Positions 23,201 to 35,271 of a DNA stretch of 64,000 bases are shown here, piece after piece. Positions within the stretch are counted from its first letter, which is position 1, and the number at the start of each line of letters is the position of its first letter. A program made the position numbers and the translations under genes. This stretch comes from Diogma glabrata (lineage: Eukaryota; Arthropoda; Insecta; Diptera; Cylindrotomidae). Location: contig OY856186.1 of the NCBI GenBank assembly GCA_963693315.1, forward strand, positions 78,032,042 to 78,096,041. Reading direction: 5' to 3'. The notes beneath the pieces are model-generated. The model searched no databases, was not told where the DNA came from, and was given only the letters and a program-made list of their open reading frames with translations.

Positions 23201-23410
23201 AAGAAACAATATGTCAGGTTTATTTTTTTCGATGTAGTGATGAACCTCGTTTAGATTCGAATTGAGACCTCTTATGTTGGTGAAGTCAATGCTAAGCTGT
23301 TGGTTCACTCTGCGGCCATTTTGTTGAGACAAAGACTTACCCTTTGACATTGCAGGCATAGCTACTGAAATTCGGCCAGGCCTAAATTTCAACACTAAAC
23401 AGTACAAAAG
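20290..23410 (-). mobile_element. Nearly intact non-LTR retrotransposon (CR1/Jockey-type LINE)
   Basis: On the minus strand one long ORF2 (23407-20432) is followed by a 120-base 3' UTR and a poly(A) tract of 20 A (T20 at 20291-20310), the hallmark of target-primed integration. No ORF1 with a CCHC Gag-like protein is visible upstream (23410-24060 has no long frame), so the element is either 5' truncated or of an ORF2-only type. No TSD was found by eye. Confidence 0.85.
20432..23407 (-). pseudogene. LINE endonuclease-reverse transcriptase with one in-frame amber stop
   Basis: The frame is 991 codons long and open except for TAG at 21643-21641, in the motif DDKQ-stop-SFRR, where Tyr is usual (QYGFR). 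No frameshift is needed. Residues about 38-270 form an EEP endonuclease: NIRGLNSNLNEV, FLTETIVSGKAS, GDFNIHNKEWL and TSDHLLI. RT begins near residue 490: INKSAGPDGIPPLILKNFA, SKKGSKIDPNNYRPIAILS. After the stop come SLDISKAFDKVWHKNL, GVPQGSALSPTLFLLYINDL, the catalytic FADDSTLHA and a C-terminal thumb with RPCMEYCCHVWGG. All catalytic residues I can check are present. The family copies its own RNA at a nicked target site. Confidence 0.9.
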
Positions 23411-24106
23411 AAACTGGGTATCTCTGTCACAAAAACACGGTAGCAGATTTCATGCAACAGTAGCACGATAAGAGAAAAGCAAAAAAAAAATGGGGACACA
23501 AAATACACTAACAAAATTGACGAGCACAAATAAAGGGTTAAATTCGAAATTCCTAACTTTTGTCAAAAAAAAACATTTCACAATCAACCAACTGACACTT
23601 TCCAACTCCCAAAATAAGTCCGAAGTGGGAGGAGCTAGATCATGTCACAAAACTTCAAATAAAAAAAAACCCAGGCAATCCAAAAAAATCAATAACAACT
23701 AAAACAAAATTTTTGGGTTTCTATTACCAAGACAAATGCTTTAAAATAATAAATAAATTTATTACATCAAAGTAAAAAAAGGTAAAATTTTACCTGCCTA
23801 CCTCTTGGTAATAGTGAACACAAAATACCAAATAATTTTCTAATAAAGAACAATCTCATCAATTATATAATTGTACGCGTCCGTTCTTCAACACTTTTAT
23901 TTTATTTTTCATAAACATTAACACAAACACTATAACACTTATTTACTTATTAGCTACTACACCTATTAACACTTATTAACACTTATAACACTATTATTTA
24001 TCTATTTTCGATTATTATGTTTTTTGTTCTTTTTATTTTAAAATTTAGGAGACGTCGACTCGTCTGACTCCGAATGATGAATGGGTAACAACTATAGAAC
24101 AATTTT
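23411..24106. other. Gene-free AT-rich DNA 5' of the LINE
   Basis: This may be LINE 5' UTR or host DNA. It contains ACACTTATTAACACTTATAACAC-type short repeats near 23935-24000. No reading frame of note. Confidence 0.45.
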
Positions 24107-24114
24107 CTGGTTCT

Positions 24115-24222
24115 GCAGCCAAATTCTGTAACTGTGAAGCGGTGAAGTGATAAGTTTTTTAATGAAAAGAAACGAAGAAATTTTTAACACTTCACCGCTT
24201 CACAGTTACAGAATTTGACTGC
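24115..24222. mobile_element. Short palindromic MITE (GCAGCCAAATTCTGTAACTG family)
   Basis: About 45-bp arms face each other: GCAGCCAAATTCTG...GCGGTGAAGTG on the left and CACTTCACCGC...CAGAATTTGACTGC on the right. Flanks TGGTTCT and TGGTCCT could be a 7-bp TSD with one mismatch. Relatives lie at 59125-59232 and 59234-59725, with a poor fragment near 36805-36850. Confidence 0.8.
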
Positions 24223-24547
24223 TGGTCCTGCCATAATAGCACTAGTATTTTACGAAATGTTGTGTCAAAAAGTGAGAAAATAGACCTTTAATTATGTACT
24301 TTCATCAATTTGTTTCCTCTTTACTTTTTTAATAAACTTATTATAAAAACCATCTACCAACTTTACTATTTAATGTAAAAATTATTCCTTTAAAAGAAGG
24401 TTATTATTCCTTTTAAAAAAATTCGATCTATTTTTCATAATAAATATTACATATCTTGTGACTAATTCAAAATAAAAAAGGTTTTATTAATAAAACATCA
24501 ACAAAAATTATAAATATATGTATTATGTAACTTAATTAAAATAAAAT

Positions 24548-24635
24548 CCCCTGAATGCATTCTAATTTTTATTAAAACTTCAAATAACTATCCCCTGAAT
24601 GCATTCTAATTTTTATTAAAACTTCAAATAACTAA
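24548..24635. repeat. 44-bp tandem duplication
   Basis: Two adjacent identical units begin CCCCTGAATGCATTCTAATT and end ATAACTA. Non-coding. Confidence 0.85.
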
Positions 24636-24689
24636 CTAACTAAATGACGTCACACGATCTTTTATGATAAAGCTTTTATATTGCAAGAG

Positions 24690-24960
24690 AAACTCAAATA
24701 GTAGTTTTTGTTTTTCCTTAATTTAGTTCACAGGAATGAAATTATGGCAAATAATTATCGAAAACCACTATTATATGATTTTTAGCACTGCCTGCAAAAA
24801 AACTAATTAGTTTTCTTATTAATATCGAAATTATAATAATTTGAACGAAACGGGAAATGACAGTGCAATAAAATGCTATAAAAACTGCATTATCGATCAA
24901 ATTGCACTATCGTAAAACGAAATGTATGTATGAATAAAATAAAAGTGTGTAAAAAAACAA
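24690..24960 (+). repeat. Relative of the Helitron 5' region
   Basis: Compared with 14680-14940 it shares AAATAG.AG.TTTTGTT, TATGATTTTTAGCACT, TTTTCTTATTAATATCG, TTTGAACGAAACGG and TATGAATAAA in the same order and spacing. It is probably an independent copy or fragment of the same Helitron family. There is no coding part here. Confidence 0.55.
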
Positions 24961-24984
24961 TAATTTTAATGTTATTTAAAAATA

Positions 24985-25070
24985 AAAAAAAAATGTGCAA
25001 CAACCAGGCTTCGAACTTCCAACCTATAGATTATCAGTCGAGCGCGTTACCTATATTGCAATTTGAACGT
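24985..25070 (-). pseudogene. tRNA-like sequence followed by a T-run
   Basis: On the minus strand GCAATATAGGTAACGCG resembles a D-arm/A box, CTGATAA resembles an anticodon loop (GAT, Ile, if real), and AAGTTCGAAGCC is a good B box. A run of T follows immediately, as in Pol III termination. The acceptor and anticodon stems do not pair well, so it is a tRNA pseudogene or the head of a SINE. Confidence 0.5.
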
Positions 25071-26181
25071 TTGTAAAAAGTTAGACTAAAGGGTAGATAA
25101 AGATTGAACGTTACGCTCGTATAGAAGGATAGACTCACGGCTATTATATTATGGATTACATTTTTTTGTAACAATTCTCTTCTTCTAATAATTTTATAAA
25201 ATTGCTACTAAATATTTAATTTTATTTTAATTAATTATAGAATTATCATTATGTTTATTATTTACACAATTACACTTTTATAATGAAATCTAAAATATTG
25301 CAGGATTTTTTATTCCTGTGATATTTTTTTTATGAATGATAATTTAATTTTATTTTTCTTTAAATTTTGTTAGCGTGCTCAATAGTCAATACCCATGTAA
25401 ATATATTTCTTATTGTTTTTAATACTTCTGTTTTTACTTCTGTGGATGATTGCTTTAAAGACAACGATTTTAACTGTAAAGTTAATCTACGTTACTTACG
25501 TATATAATTTCTTCTGTTGTTATTTGAATGTCATTTCCCAATTCATTTATTTTAGCGTTGGCCCAATTCATGTAGTTTATAAATTACTTTTATTCTTTTC
25601 CATTAGTCGGATGATTTCAACTCCTTCTTTCTCTAGTCTTTCTACCTTATTGTAAATTTTCTTGGAATGAACAGCAGAGTCATTGTACCGAAAAAGGATT
25701 TTTGTAATTTTTGTACCCCATTGAAATACCTTGTATCTGCTTTTGCTCGTTTTTTAGGATATAGTCTATTACCTATTGTCGTATTTTAATGCTCTTTATC
25801 AGAGATTCTAGTTCATTAATTATATTCTGATAACGAGATGATTGGACAATATTCGTGTTCGCTACCACACAAAACTATGTAAAAGAGTAATTCCTCACTT
25901 TATTTACATTCATTTCAGTGGCGTATTTATATGTATGCAAGTATTTGATTTGGTTTTACTGACACTGTTCTACAGCGTTCTACTTTTTTTGACTTCTTTT
26001 GGAAGGATTTTAAACATGATCGTGTGTACTCTAAAAACATAAGCCTCCGCATTATATAGAACGGACCCATTTACGACAATTTGGGTTGGTCCTAAGACCA
26101 ATACCCTAGCCCCGGAAAAAAAACTAATATGTTAAATTTGGTTGTCAGAAAGAGAATAACAGACACGGACAAAAAAACAGA
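25071..26181. other. Gene-free AT-rich DNA
   Basis: No supported gene or repeat. Short frames at 25413 and 25842 are hydrophobic low-complexity chance frames. Confidence 0.5.
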
Positions 26182-29103
26182 GTTTTACCTCGACGTGAAA
26201 AAGGACCAGACTACCGAATTGGAACGTGGAACGTGCGCAGCCCAAGCGCTCCTAGTGCTCTTATAAGTCTAGAAACAGAGGCTGAGAGGTATAGGATGGA
26301 TATTATTGCTCTACAAGAAATTAGACAGCCAATAACCGGAAAACAAGATTTGGATAGTCACTCTCTATACTGTTGTAGTGGTCATCTGTCTCGAAGAGGA
26401 TTTGGAACTGGCTTTCTTGTTGTTGCACACATACAAGTAGCCGTTATGAAATTCATCCCGGTCAGTGAGAGGATCTGCTACCTACGTGTACGTGGTACAT
26501 ATAACAATATTTCTCTTATTGACGTGCATGCCCCAACTGAAGCTAAGACCGTCGACGAGAAGGATAATGTCTACATAGCACTGGAAGAGGTTATGAAACA
26601 AACACCCACACGCGACTTCATTATGGTTCTTGGTGACTTTAATGGACAGGTTGGAAGAGATATCTCTTATGGAAATGTGGTGGGTCCCAACAGCCTGCAT
26701 TTGAATTCGAATGATAATGGTGAGAGAATGACTGAGTTTGCATTATCAAATAATTTGAGAATTGCCAGTACTTTCTTTCCGCATCGATTGATTCATAAAC
26801 AGACTTGGGTCTCACCGAATGAAAACACTCGAAATCAAATTGATCACGTTCTAGTAACAGCAGGTTTCTTTTTGAGCGTTCGGGATCTGCGATCCTTTAG
26901 AGGTGCATACATTGGAAGTGATCACTTCCTTGTATGTGCAACGATAAGGTTGCACTTCCCAAATCCAGGCATTCCAAAATTCAATCAACGGAAACGTTTT
27001 AACATCTCATCATTAAAGAATGCTGAAACAGAAGAGAGATATCAAAACCATATTGCCGAAACATTGAAGAAATCAGAAACCATTAATGGAGACGTCAATA
27101 AGTCATGGTATTTGCTTAAAGATTCTGTTTTAAGCGCTGCTGATGGAACACTTGGACGACTCCCAGAAGCCATGGCTGGATCCAGCATGCCTTGACGCTA
27201 TTCAATACAAAAGAGATTGCTATCTGAAGTGTCTACAAGGACGCAACACCAGGTCCACGAAGGAGAACTATAAACTGGCAAGACAAGCCGTTACAAAGCT
27301 ATGTAGACGAACGAAGCGAGAATGGTGGAAGAGACTGTGTGAGGGGATTGAAAGCTTCAATAAGGAACATCAATCGCGTAACTTCTTTCAACAGGTTAAA
27401 ACCTTAAAGAAGGGCCGTCAAACTAGATCGACTGCTATTCAAAACGAAGATGGGGAGCTACAAGTAGACCTTAAAAATATTTTCGATACTTGGGCCGCTT
27501 ATTTTGAGAATCTTCTCACTTAAGTGACCAGCAACAAGTCGGGCGACGAGCAAAGCTTATTCGTGCGTCAAAGGTACATGTAGACGAACCCACCAAAGAG
27601 GAATTCGAAGCGGCGCTGTCAAAATTAAAACGCAATAAAGCAATTAGTATCGACGATATAACATCCAAAATGATTGTACATGGTGGCGAAACTCTATCCT
27701 TAAGATTGTTTGAACTTGTTCAAATGATCTGGAGGACTGAAACCATGCCACAGGACTAGAACACAGCTATGCTGATACCAATTCATAAAAAAGGTAATCG
27801 CCTACAATGTGCAAACTACAGAGGAATCGCTCTCCTTTGCACAGCATATAAGATCTGTTCCTACATTTTGCTATCCAAAATCAATCCTTTTGCTGAACAA
27901 CTGTTTGGAGAATATCAGTGTGGCTTTCGGCGGGGCCGAGGTACTACCGATGCACTTTTCTCGATAAGGATGATTTTGGAAAAGTGTCGAGAGTTCAACA
28001 TATCTGTGCATCAACTTTTGTGATATCAGGCAGGCCTACGACTCTCTCGAACGAGAGGTTCTATGGCCTGCTCTGGTGTCAATGGAAATTCCTGGTAAAC
28101 TGGTATCACTATGCAAAATGACATACAGAACTCTCAATGCTGTGTACGAATAGAGAACGAAATATCAAAGTTTTTTAAGGTCGACTCCGGTTTAAGACAA
28201 GGTGATGCTATCTCTCCTATACTTTTTTAATTTAGCCTTGGAATATGTGTGCCTTCAAAAGAAACTACCAACTAACAACAATATCTTGTCAATAAACTCA
28301 GTACAGATGATTGCTTACGCTGACGATGTTGTCATCCTCGGCCGAAGTGAAGCCGTTATGAGTGAGACTTTCAAGTCGCTTGAGAGTGGTGCTAAGAAAA
28401 TTGGTCTGCAAATTAACTACAATAAAACCAAACATATGAGTGTTTCAAGAGAGGCTGAGAAGAAAGATTTGATGTGCGGCGATGAACGAATTGAGGGAGT
28501 TGAATCCTTTAAATATTTGGGTGCTTGACTCAAACAACAGCATACTTACAGATATAAAAGCTTGAATCGCTGCAGGTAATCGAACTTTCTACTCAATTAA
28601 ACCTCTCCTTAGATCACCGTATGTATCAACTAGCACCAAGCTCAAGTTATACAAGACATTGATTAGACCGGTTGTGATGTATGGGTCACAAACGTGGACC
28701 CTTACACAAAATGACGAATCGCATTTATCTGCATTTGAGCGTAAGATCCTACGCTACATTTTTGGTCCACATAAGACAGACGATGGAGAGTATAGAACCT
28801 GGTATAACTTTGAGATCAGAGACCTTCTTGAGGGTCCTGTTATAATAGGTTATATCCGTTCTAATAGGATTGCTTGGTTTGGGCATGTTCTACGAGCCGA
28901 TTCACAGTCTGGAATGATTAGAAAAATGTACGTTAGTACCCCAGGGAGTGGACGACCGCGAGGTAGACCACGACTACAATGGGAGACCGACGTAATAAAT
29001 GACCTTAAAAAATCGGCTGCCATGGTAAATATGTCGCTGTTGCGAATGACCGTGGTGAATATTCAAAGCTGATCAGCCTGGCAACGCTCCTACATGGAGC
29101 ATA
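26182..29103 (+). pseudogene. RTE-like LINE endonuclease/reverse transcriptase, multiply broken
   Basis: 26215-27170 encodes an EEP endonuclease: RIGTWNVRSPSA, IIALQEIRQP, LGDFNGQVGRD, SNDNGERMTEFA, NQIDHVLV and SDHFLVCATIR. The frame then shifts to 27143-27523 (linker). 27580-27760 reads SKLKRNKAISIDDI and ends at a TAG where Trp is expected. 27769-28023 carries LIPIHKKGN, NYRGIALL and GFRRGRGTTDALF. 28190 onward reads GLRQGDAISPILF (frame broken within it), then catalytic YADDVVILG at 28318, then MYGSQTWTLT, FERKILR, RIAWFGHVLR and RPRGRPRLQWE. The last frame ends LISLATLLHGA-stop at 29103. At least five disruptions make it inactive. The closing block and endonuclease type point to the RTE group; I am not certain of the clade. 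Confidence 0.85.
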
Positions 29104-29136
29104 AACGCCTTAAAAAAAAAACAATTACATAGGAGT

Positions 29137-29860
29137 TAGGGTTTCTCATTTCCCGTAGAAATTAAAATCCCGGGAAGCCGGGACAAGAAATATTAAATTC
29201 CCGGGATCCCGGGAAATTGCGGGAAACGCTAAAAAGCTAGATTTTTCTAATTGGGTGGTAGAAAAATGTGTAGAATTAAAACCGCACAAAAAATGCGCTA
29301 TTGATTTTTAAATTTCCATTATTTTTAATTAGAAAAACTTCAAAAATTAAATAAAAAAGAATACATAAAAACAAAACAAAAATAAATTCATAATACTAAT
29401 TTTTAAACAATTTTTCAAAAAACTAGGTTGCCAATGGCGCCATCACTCAATTTTGTCCGAATTTTCGTGACGAAACGTCCATTGAACCATCCATTGAACC
29501 GTCCGTCCAAGAGAACCATTTAAACGCAAGTGAAGCGCAAGTTTTAGGTAGATTTCTCAGAAAAATCTACCTATTTTAAGTTTGATTGATTGGTTTTAAT
29601 TTGTTGTGTTTATATGTGTCAAAAAAACCATACAAAAAAAACATGATACCATATGTGTCAAAAAAAACATTTTCCTAATTTTGAACGAAATTAATTACTA
29701 CAGAGGGAAAAGAATTAAAAACTACTCGATTTTCGAGTGAGAAAACTTTTAATATCTTTGAAAAAAGTACAAAAAAATGTTAATAAAAATTAGCGGAAAA
29801 CGGAATGAAATTTTACCCCCGGGGAAAACGGGATCCCGGGATCCCGTTTGAGAAACGCTA
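29137..29860. mobile_element. Non-autonomous hAT element
   Basis: The left end is TAGGGTTTCTCATTTCCCG and the right end is CGGGATCCCGTTTGAGAAACGCTA read inward, an imperfect inverted repeat. The flanks are ATAGGAGT (29129-29136) and ATAGGAAT (29861-29868), an 8-bp TSD with one difference. The subterminal parts are crowded with CCCGGGATCCCGGG palindromes. No transposase. It landed 33 bases after the end of the RTE-like LINE. Confidence 0.8.
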
Positions 29861-29868
29861 ATAGGAAT

Positions 29869-30868
29869 ATATAGTATATTACGTAAACTCAATAAAAATT
29901 ACAGGTATAAACAGAAATCAATCGCGCCATCTCTACACTATATTTTATTAATCTAAAGTTCGATGTTTCGGACTTTAGAGTTGAAATTTCTTTTTTTACT
30001 TAAATCATGTTGATCTCTGCTGTCGTATTTTATATATTTATAATAATTGTTTTTTTATAGTCATGTTATTACAATTATCGTGATTAATTTTATTTTAAAA
30101 ATAAGTTACTGATTTAAAATACCGCATTTTTCTGCAAATAAAGCGAACAATTTTAAATAGCTGCAAAGTTGCACTTTTTTGACAATAACTCAAAAACTGT
30201 GCACCGCAAAATTCTAAAAAAAATTGCAATGATTTCTAAATTAGGTGTTCTTTCAAATGACACCCCACTTGACCACGTTTTAAATAGTGTTTTTACCCCT
30301 CCCCATTTCCACCCCTTTAATAAATATAATTAATAAAAGTATAACTAAGACTGAAAATTATACAGTGGACTAAAAAGAGTTAATCGATTCGCACCCCTTA
30401 GATTTAATTTATTTAATTCCTTACATACGAAGAATTAATTTTATTAATTACATGTCTTAGAGTGTAATGAATGTATGAGATACTTTTCTATATTTTCCAT
30501 AAAAAACTTACTAATTTTTCTATCATTCCCACTACATTTGAAGATTTTCGATCAGTTAGGTTCTGTGCTAATCAAGGTAAGAAAACACGAAGAAAGCGTC
30601 ATTATTCAAAATTATACAAAAAATGGTGAAGTGTAAAATTCCAAAATAAACTTTTAAGGAATCGAACTGAAATGAAGCCTTTCATATGATACCCTACTTG
30701 AATCTTTAAAAAAATGTATATTCTCAAAGGTCACATCGTAACCCTGTAAACCAAACGAAAACAACTTTAGTTTTATTTTTATCTGTCATCTTATGTGGAC
30801 AGATTAGTTTTATAAGCACCTAAAATTTCAGGTCCCTAGCATTTATATTTTACGAGATAATCGATATA
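29869..30868. other. Gene-free AT-rich DNA
   Basis: Nothing coding. 30140-30320 and 31140-31165 resemble dispersed insect repeat sequence (AACTCAAAAACTGTGCACCG; TTCCGTATTAAAAAACGGAA), but I could not define ends. Confidence 0.45.
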
Positions 30869-30870
30869 TA

Positions 30871-31111
30871 CCGCATTTACAGCGACATAGCAAATTAGTA
30901 GATAGTATATTAATTTTTGGGAAAAGGAGACGGTGTAGAAATCAAAGATTTTTATTTGCAATGGTGTTTACAGCGTGAAGTATTAAATTAAAAAAATTTT
31001 GATTTTTAGTAAGGCTAGATATCAAATTAGTCGCAAGCTTTTAAAATAAAAAGTGTTTACAGCAAATATTTAAATTACATCTACTAATTTGCTATGCCGC
31101 TGTAAATGCGG
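30871..31111. mobile_element. MITE with about 34-bp TIRs and TA duplication
   Basis: The left end is CCGCATTTACAGCGACATAG and the right end is the inverted CTATGCCGCTGTAAATGCGG, with TA on each side (30869-30870 and 31112-31113). The repeat continues inward through CAAATTAGTAGAT. The 241-bp length with TA target sites fits a Tc1/mariner-like MITE. Confidence 0.8.
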
Positions 31112-31399
31112 TAATAATGTGAAAAACTCGTTTTATTCTCACCAATAGTGTTCCGTATTAAAAAACGGAACCCTAAAACAGAGCAAAAATTAACAAAATC
31201 ACATTCCAAAAATCAATTCAATTAATTACTAGGAAACAATTAATCATGACAATTTAATTCTAGCATTGATTAATTTTTTTTGTTTTCGTTTTAATTAAAT
31301 TAAATAATCTAGCTTTTGCTAATAATTCATATTGGTATATCTTTTATGTATTCTTTACATTCTATACATTGTTAACTTTCCTTACATTACATATAAAGT

Positions 31400-31710
31400 A
31401 TGTATTCCTTGACGATGCTTCACTATTGCTTGCTCGAAAAAATAATGTTACCCTATTTATGGGCTTTAAACATTGAGGAAGACAAGTGCATCTCATGATC
31501 AAGTAATACACCACTAACTAGATTATTGACCACCAAATTTTGTTCCTGAAATTTTTGAACATTGGGCTATGTCATACAGAGTAATATGTGAAAGACTTGT
31601 TTAATTATCCATTACTTACACAAATCAAAAAAAAATTATGTCAATCAACGCCTCACAACTGAATGTTACACATATTGTAATTCCTATTACACGACACATT
31701 TTATTTTAAA
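31400..31710 (+). repeat. Dispersed repeat related to 33085-33450
   Basis: Shared pieces in the same order include CTATTGCTT.CTTGAA-like, GGGCTTTAA.CATT, CTATGTCATA, TCAATCAACGCCT/CCATCAACACCT and ATATTGTAATTCCTA followed by TACAC.ACACATTTTATT. Non-coding, and it ends about 100 bases before the nompC exon. Confidence 0.55.
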
Positions 31711-31808
31711 AAAATGTATATGATAAATTCAACTTTTTTTTTATCTTTTTTTAATAAAACTAATATGTATATCGATATAACATAACAAATATCTCATTTC
31801 ATTTTCAG

Positions 31809-31925
31809 TCTCGACAACAAACGCCTGTTCATCTAGTAGCCAGTCGCCAAACGGGGACTGCAACAAGTATATTAAGAGCTTTACTAACAGCAGCGGGAAA
31901 AGATATTCGAATTAAAGCAGACGGG
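31809..31925 (+). CDS. nompC: nompC exon encoding one ankyrin repeat (AR3-like)
   Basis: The 39 codons between a TTCATTTTCAG acceptor and a GGG|GTAATT donor read SRQQTPVHLVASRQTGTATS followed by ILRALLTAAGKDIRIKADG. This closely matches, from memory, the third N-terminal ankyrin repeat of insect NOMPC, the TRPN mechanotransduction channel of chordotonal and bristle neurons. The exon starts and ends in phase 0 and corresponds to one whole repeat. Its continuation in the family (K/R-GKIPLLLAVE) is found 26.4 kb downstream at 58329, in matching phase. In NOMPC, 29 ankyrin repeats form a cytoplasmic spring between microtubules and the membrane pore. The exon is less AT-rich than its surroundings. 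Earlier exons were not found in the window. Confidence 0.9.
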
Positions 31926-32576
31926 GTAATTATAACAAATTATAACCTAAATAATAAATAATAAAATAGCAATAATCACTTTTTCTAACCATTTGTCAAT
32001 ACAAGTTCTTATAGTTAAAAGAATTTCATATACCATCATTTTCGTTCCAGAAACAAAGCGGATTGTTGTTGGTTAGGTTATATTTCATTCTTGTTGTTTT
32101 TGTAATCAAAATATTAGTTTCATTGCTTTGGAGGACAGTTTGCGTGATTCCACTTTATATCAATAAACGAAATTATATGATATTTTTTATTTGGGTATGT
32201 GTTATTATTACTCTAATGGTGGAACATAATGGTACGGCAATAGTTTTGTAAAAATAACTTAAAGACCGTTTGATGATTTATAATATAATTTTAATTGCAC
32301 TTTCTAGAGGAAATACTCAAAAAATACCACTAAGAGCTCTTAATTTTAATATTAAGTACTCGCTCTTTTTTTAAATTCCTTAAATCTGCGGTATTTTATG
32401 CCATTTCAACGTAGAAGAAAGCATATTACTAAGGATTAAACGAAAAGTGCTAATTGCGATGTAACTTTAACTTACACCGGTGAGACAGTACAGGTCACTA
32501 AAGTCAATTTCATGGATTTCTTCGTTTTCGTTGTTATGTCATAAATGGTAAATCTATACAGGAAAATATAAATTGA

Positions 32577-34912
32577 CTGAAATCTCACAGCTCTGAGATA
32601 TCAAGACTTCAGTATGGGTTAAGGATTTTCATATAGTTTTCGGCAAAAAACTTTTATGAGGACATTATTTTTAGTTTTGGGCAGCGATGTTTATCAAACA
32701 TAAAACTCTTTGTCAAAGCACATGTATTTTTTTAACTCTGTTTAGAAATTTATTACAAAACTAACACGAAACATCAATACGTTGCCGGAAAATTATAACA
32801 AATCATATATTAACATAATTTAGTGAAAAGATGATACAATAACCGCATGGAGGGATCAGTTTTTACTCTTTTAAATTTTTTTTTTATTTTTGATCTACGG
32901 GTGTGCCAACCCTTCGTACTCCAGTCCCTGCTATTGACATACAAGTTAACGTGAGATATCACATACCACTGGCAATAGCAGTGAGATATCACTAGCCAAG
33001 GTGACAGCTTAGGGGTGGTCGCAGATAAACTGTATTCAGTCAACGGTAGCACCCTCAATCTTAGCTGTGAAATAATCCTTGATGATGAGACTCTATTGCT
33101 TCCTTGAAGAAACGAGTCTTCATATAACTATGTGTGGGCTTTAATCATTAAGCAAAACTCTCAACTATCATTAAGCAAATTTTTATAAAAATTTGCTATT
33201 TACTTTTTAATTTACTTTTATTTTCTCTATTCTATCATAAAATATTGGCCTATGTCATATTTTGTCAGTGATACGATTTTTCGTTTAGTTATCTATTCTT
33301 TAACAAAAAATATAAAAAAACAAAAAAAGAAAGATTTACGTCCATCAACACCTTTGAACGAATGTTGTTGTGCGTCCTTGGTCTTAAAAGGTTTTTAAGT
33401 GTTATTGTGATACATATTGTAATTCCTACTACACAACACATTTTATTAAAAAAAAATAAATCAGCAAACTACTTAAAACTCTCCATTTAGATTTTCGAGA
33501 AAATCAAAAATTCATATTTCTTTCAAAATTCCAAAAATATTCTAAAAATTATAGTAAAAAAAATTTTAAACTATTTTTCAAAATTCTAAAAATATTCCAA
33601 AAATTATTACAAAAACAAAGATTGAAACTTTTTTCAGAATTCTAAAAATATTGCAAAAAATATAACTAAAATCATAAATTGAAACTTTTTCCAATATTCC
33701 TAAAATATTGCAAAAATTTTAACTAAATCAAAAATACAAATTTTTTCAAAGTTCTAAAAATATTCTAAAAACTATTACAAAATCAAAATGAAACTTTTCC
33801 TAAAACTCTAATTATATTTTAAAAATTCAGAACTCAAAAAACTTTTTCCAAAATTCTAAAAATATCACAAAAACTTTTATAAAAATTAAAAATACAAACT
33901 TTTTTCCGAATCCCAAAAACATTCCAAAAATTATAATAATATCAAAAATGTAATCTTTTTTAAAACTCTAAAACTATACCGAAAATTCAAAACAAAATCG
34001 AGAATTGAGAATTTTTCCAATATTCTTAAACTTTTGCACAAAATTTTTCCAAAATTCTAAAAATATCGCAAAAATTATAACAAAATCAAAAACATAAACT
34101 TATTTCAGAATTCCAAAAATATTCCAAAAATCATAATAAAATAAAAAATTTAATCATTTTCAAAACTCTAAGAATATACCGAAAATTTTTACAAAATCAA
34201 AAATTGAAACTTTTTTCAAAATTCTAAAAATATTACAAAAATTATAACACAATCAAAAATTGAAACATTTTACAATATTCTTAAATTATTGCAAAAGTTA
34301 TAACAAAATCAAATACACAAACTTTTTTCAAAATTCCAAAAATTTTAATAAAATCAAAAATTTCCATGACCATTTTCATGTTCGATTAAATATCATGTCA
34401 TACAAATAATTAATTTCATTTTTTGCATAAAAATTGGTTAAAAAATTAAAATCATTCTTTTGACACACTTGACAATATTTTTTAGACAAACTTATAGTTT
34501 TCAGTTTTCACATACCCATCTCGATCATCAAGATTCCTCCAAATTCAATGTTCCTACTCGTAATCACTTAAAATGAACGTTTTTTAAGCGAAAATTGTGC
34601 AAATTTCCTTGTTTTGACACACCTGACGATTTTTTTGACACACTTCTGGTACCGCTATCGAACACATCGTTCTATTGGCTCTTACCATTGAGTATACATA
34701 TTTTTACAAACAAAATTTTTGAAATCGCTCCATCCGTTTTCTAGATTTCGTCGGTTGTGACGTCCGGCCGGCAGACAGACATTCATTTTTTACTTTTTTT
34801 TTACTTTTTTAGAATCAGTAGGTCCTAAAACGTCGAGAAATGCCAAAAAAGTGGGGGTAAGAATTTCTATTTTGGCTCGAGAATGTAATACTTAGGTTTT
34901 TCAGACCGAAGT
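32577..34912 (-). repeat. Dispersed repeat, copy B
   Basis: This is the reverse complement of copy A (7730-9313). The 34912 end reads inward ACTTCGGTCTGAAAAACCT, and the 32577 end is CTGAAATCTCACAGCTCTG. It is longer than copy A because of an insertion at about 32855-33450 (which includes the repeat related to 31400-31710) and a longer internal minisatellite. Confidence 0.7.
33490..34370. repeat. Degenerate AT-rich minisatellite within copy B
   Basis: Units of roughly 50-60 bases built from TTCAAAATTCTAAAAATATT, CCAAAAATTATAACAAAATC and AAAAATTGAAACTTTTT repeat about 15 times with heavy divergence. It corresponds to the array in copy A on the opposite strand. Confidence 0.7.
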
Positions 34913-35271
34913 AAAATGTTAATAACAATGTTCATACCACTGATATTTTGTTATTCAGTCCGAGATAATTCAAGGACCTGCTTTCAACTTAATCCCAGAG
35001 CTTGTAAAACAGCATGTTAATCAATAGAAATACTTACAACCTTTGCAGGCTATTAAAGCTCCGTCACTCGAATAGATGCTGCATTTATGGGTTGCAAGAC
35101 TTTAGTCTGAAATACCGTGCAATATTCACTAAGTGAAACCTGTAGATTAATAAGATCTTCATTTCTAAAGTAGGCTGCAGTTCTTGTACCATTTAAATGA
35201 TCGATCCATTTGATCATTTGTTGGTCTCAGTTCCTGTTTTGTGTATATGCATATAAACCTATCCTCTTTCA

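Noticed and set aside
32063..32251. Hydrophobic 62-codon frame just after the nompC exon
   Set aside because: Low-complexity AT-driven frame in the intron, no splice sites or homology; too short to be a channel segment I recognise.
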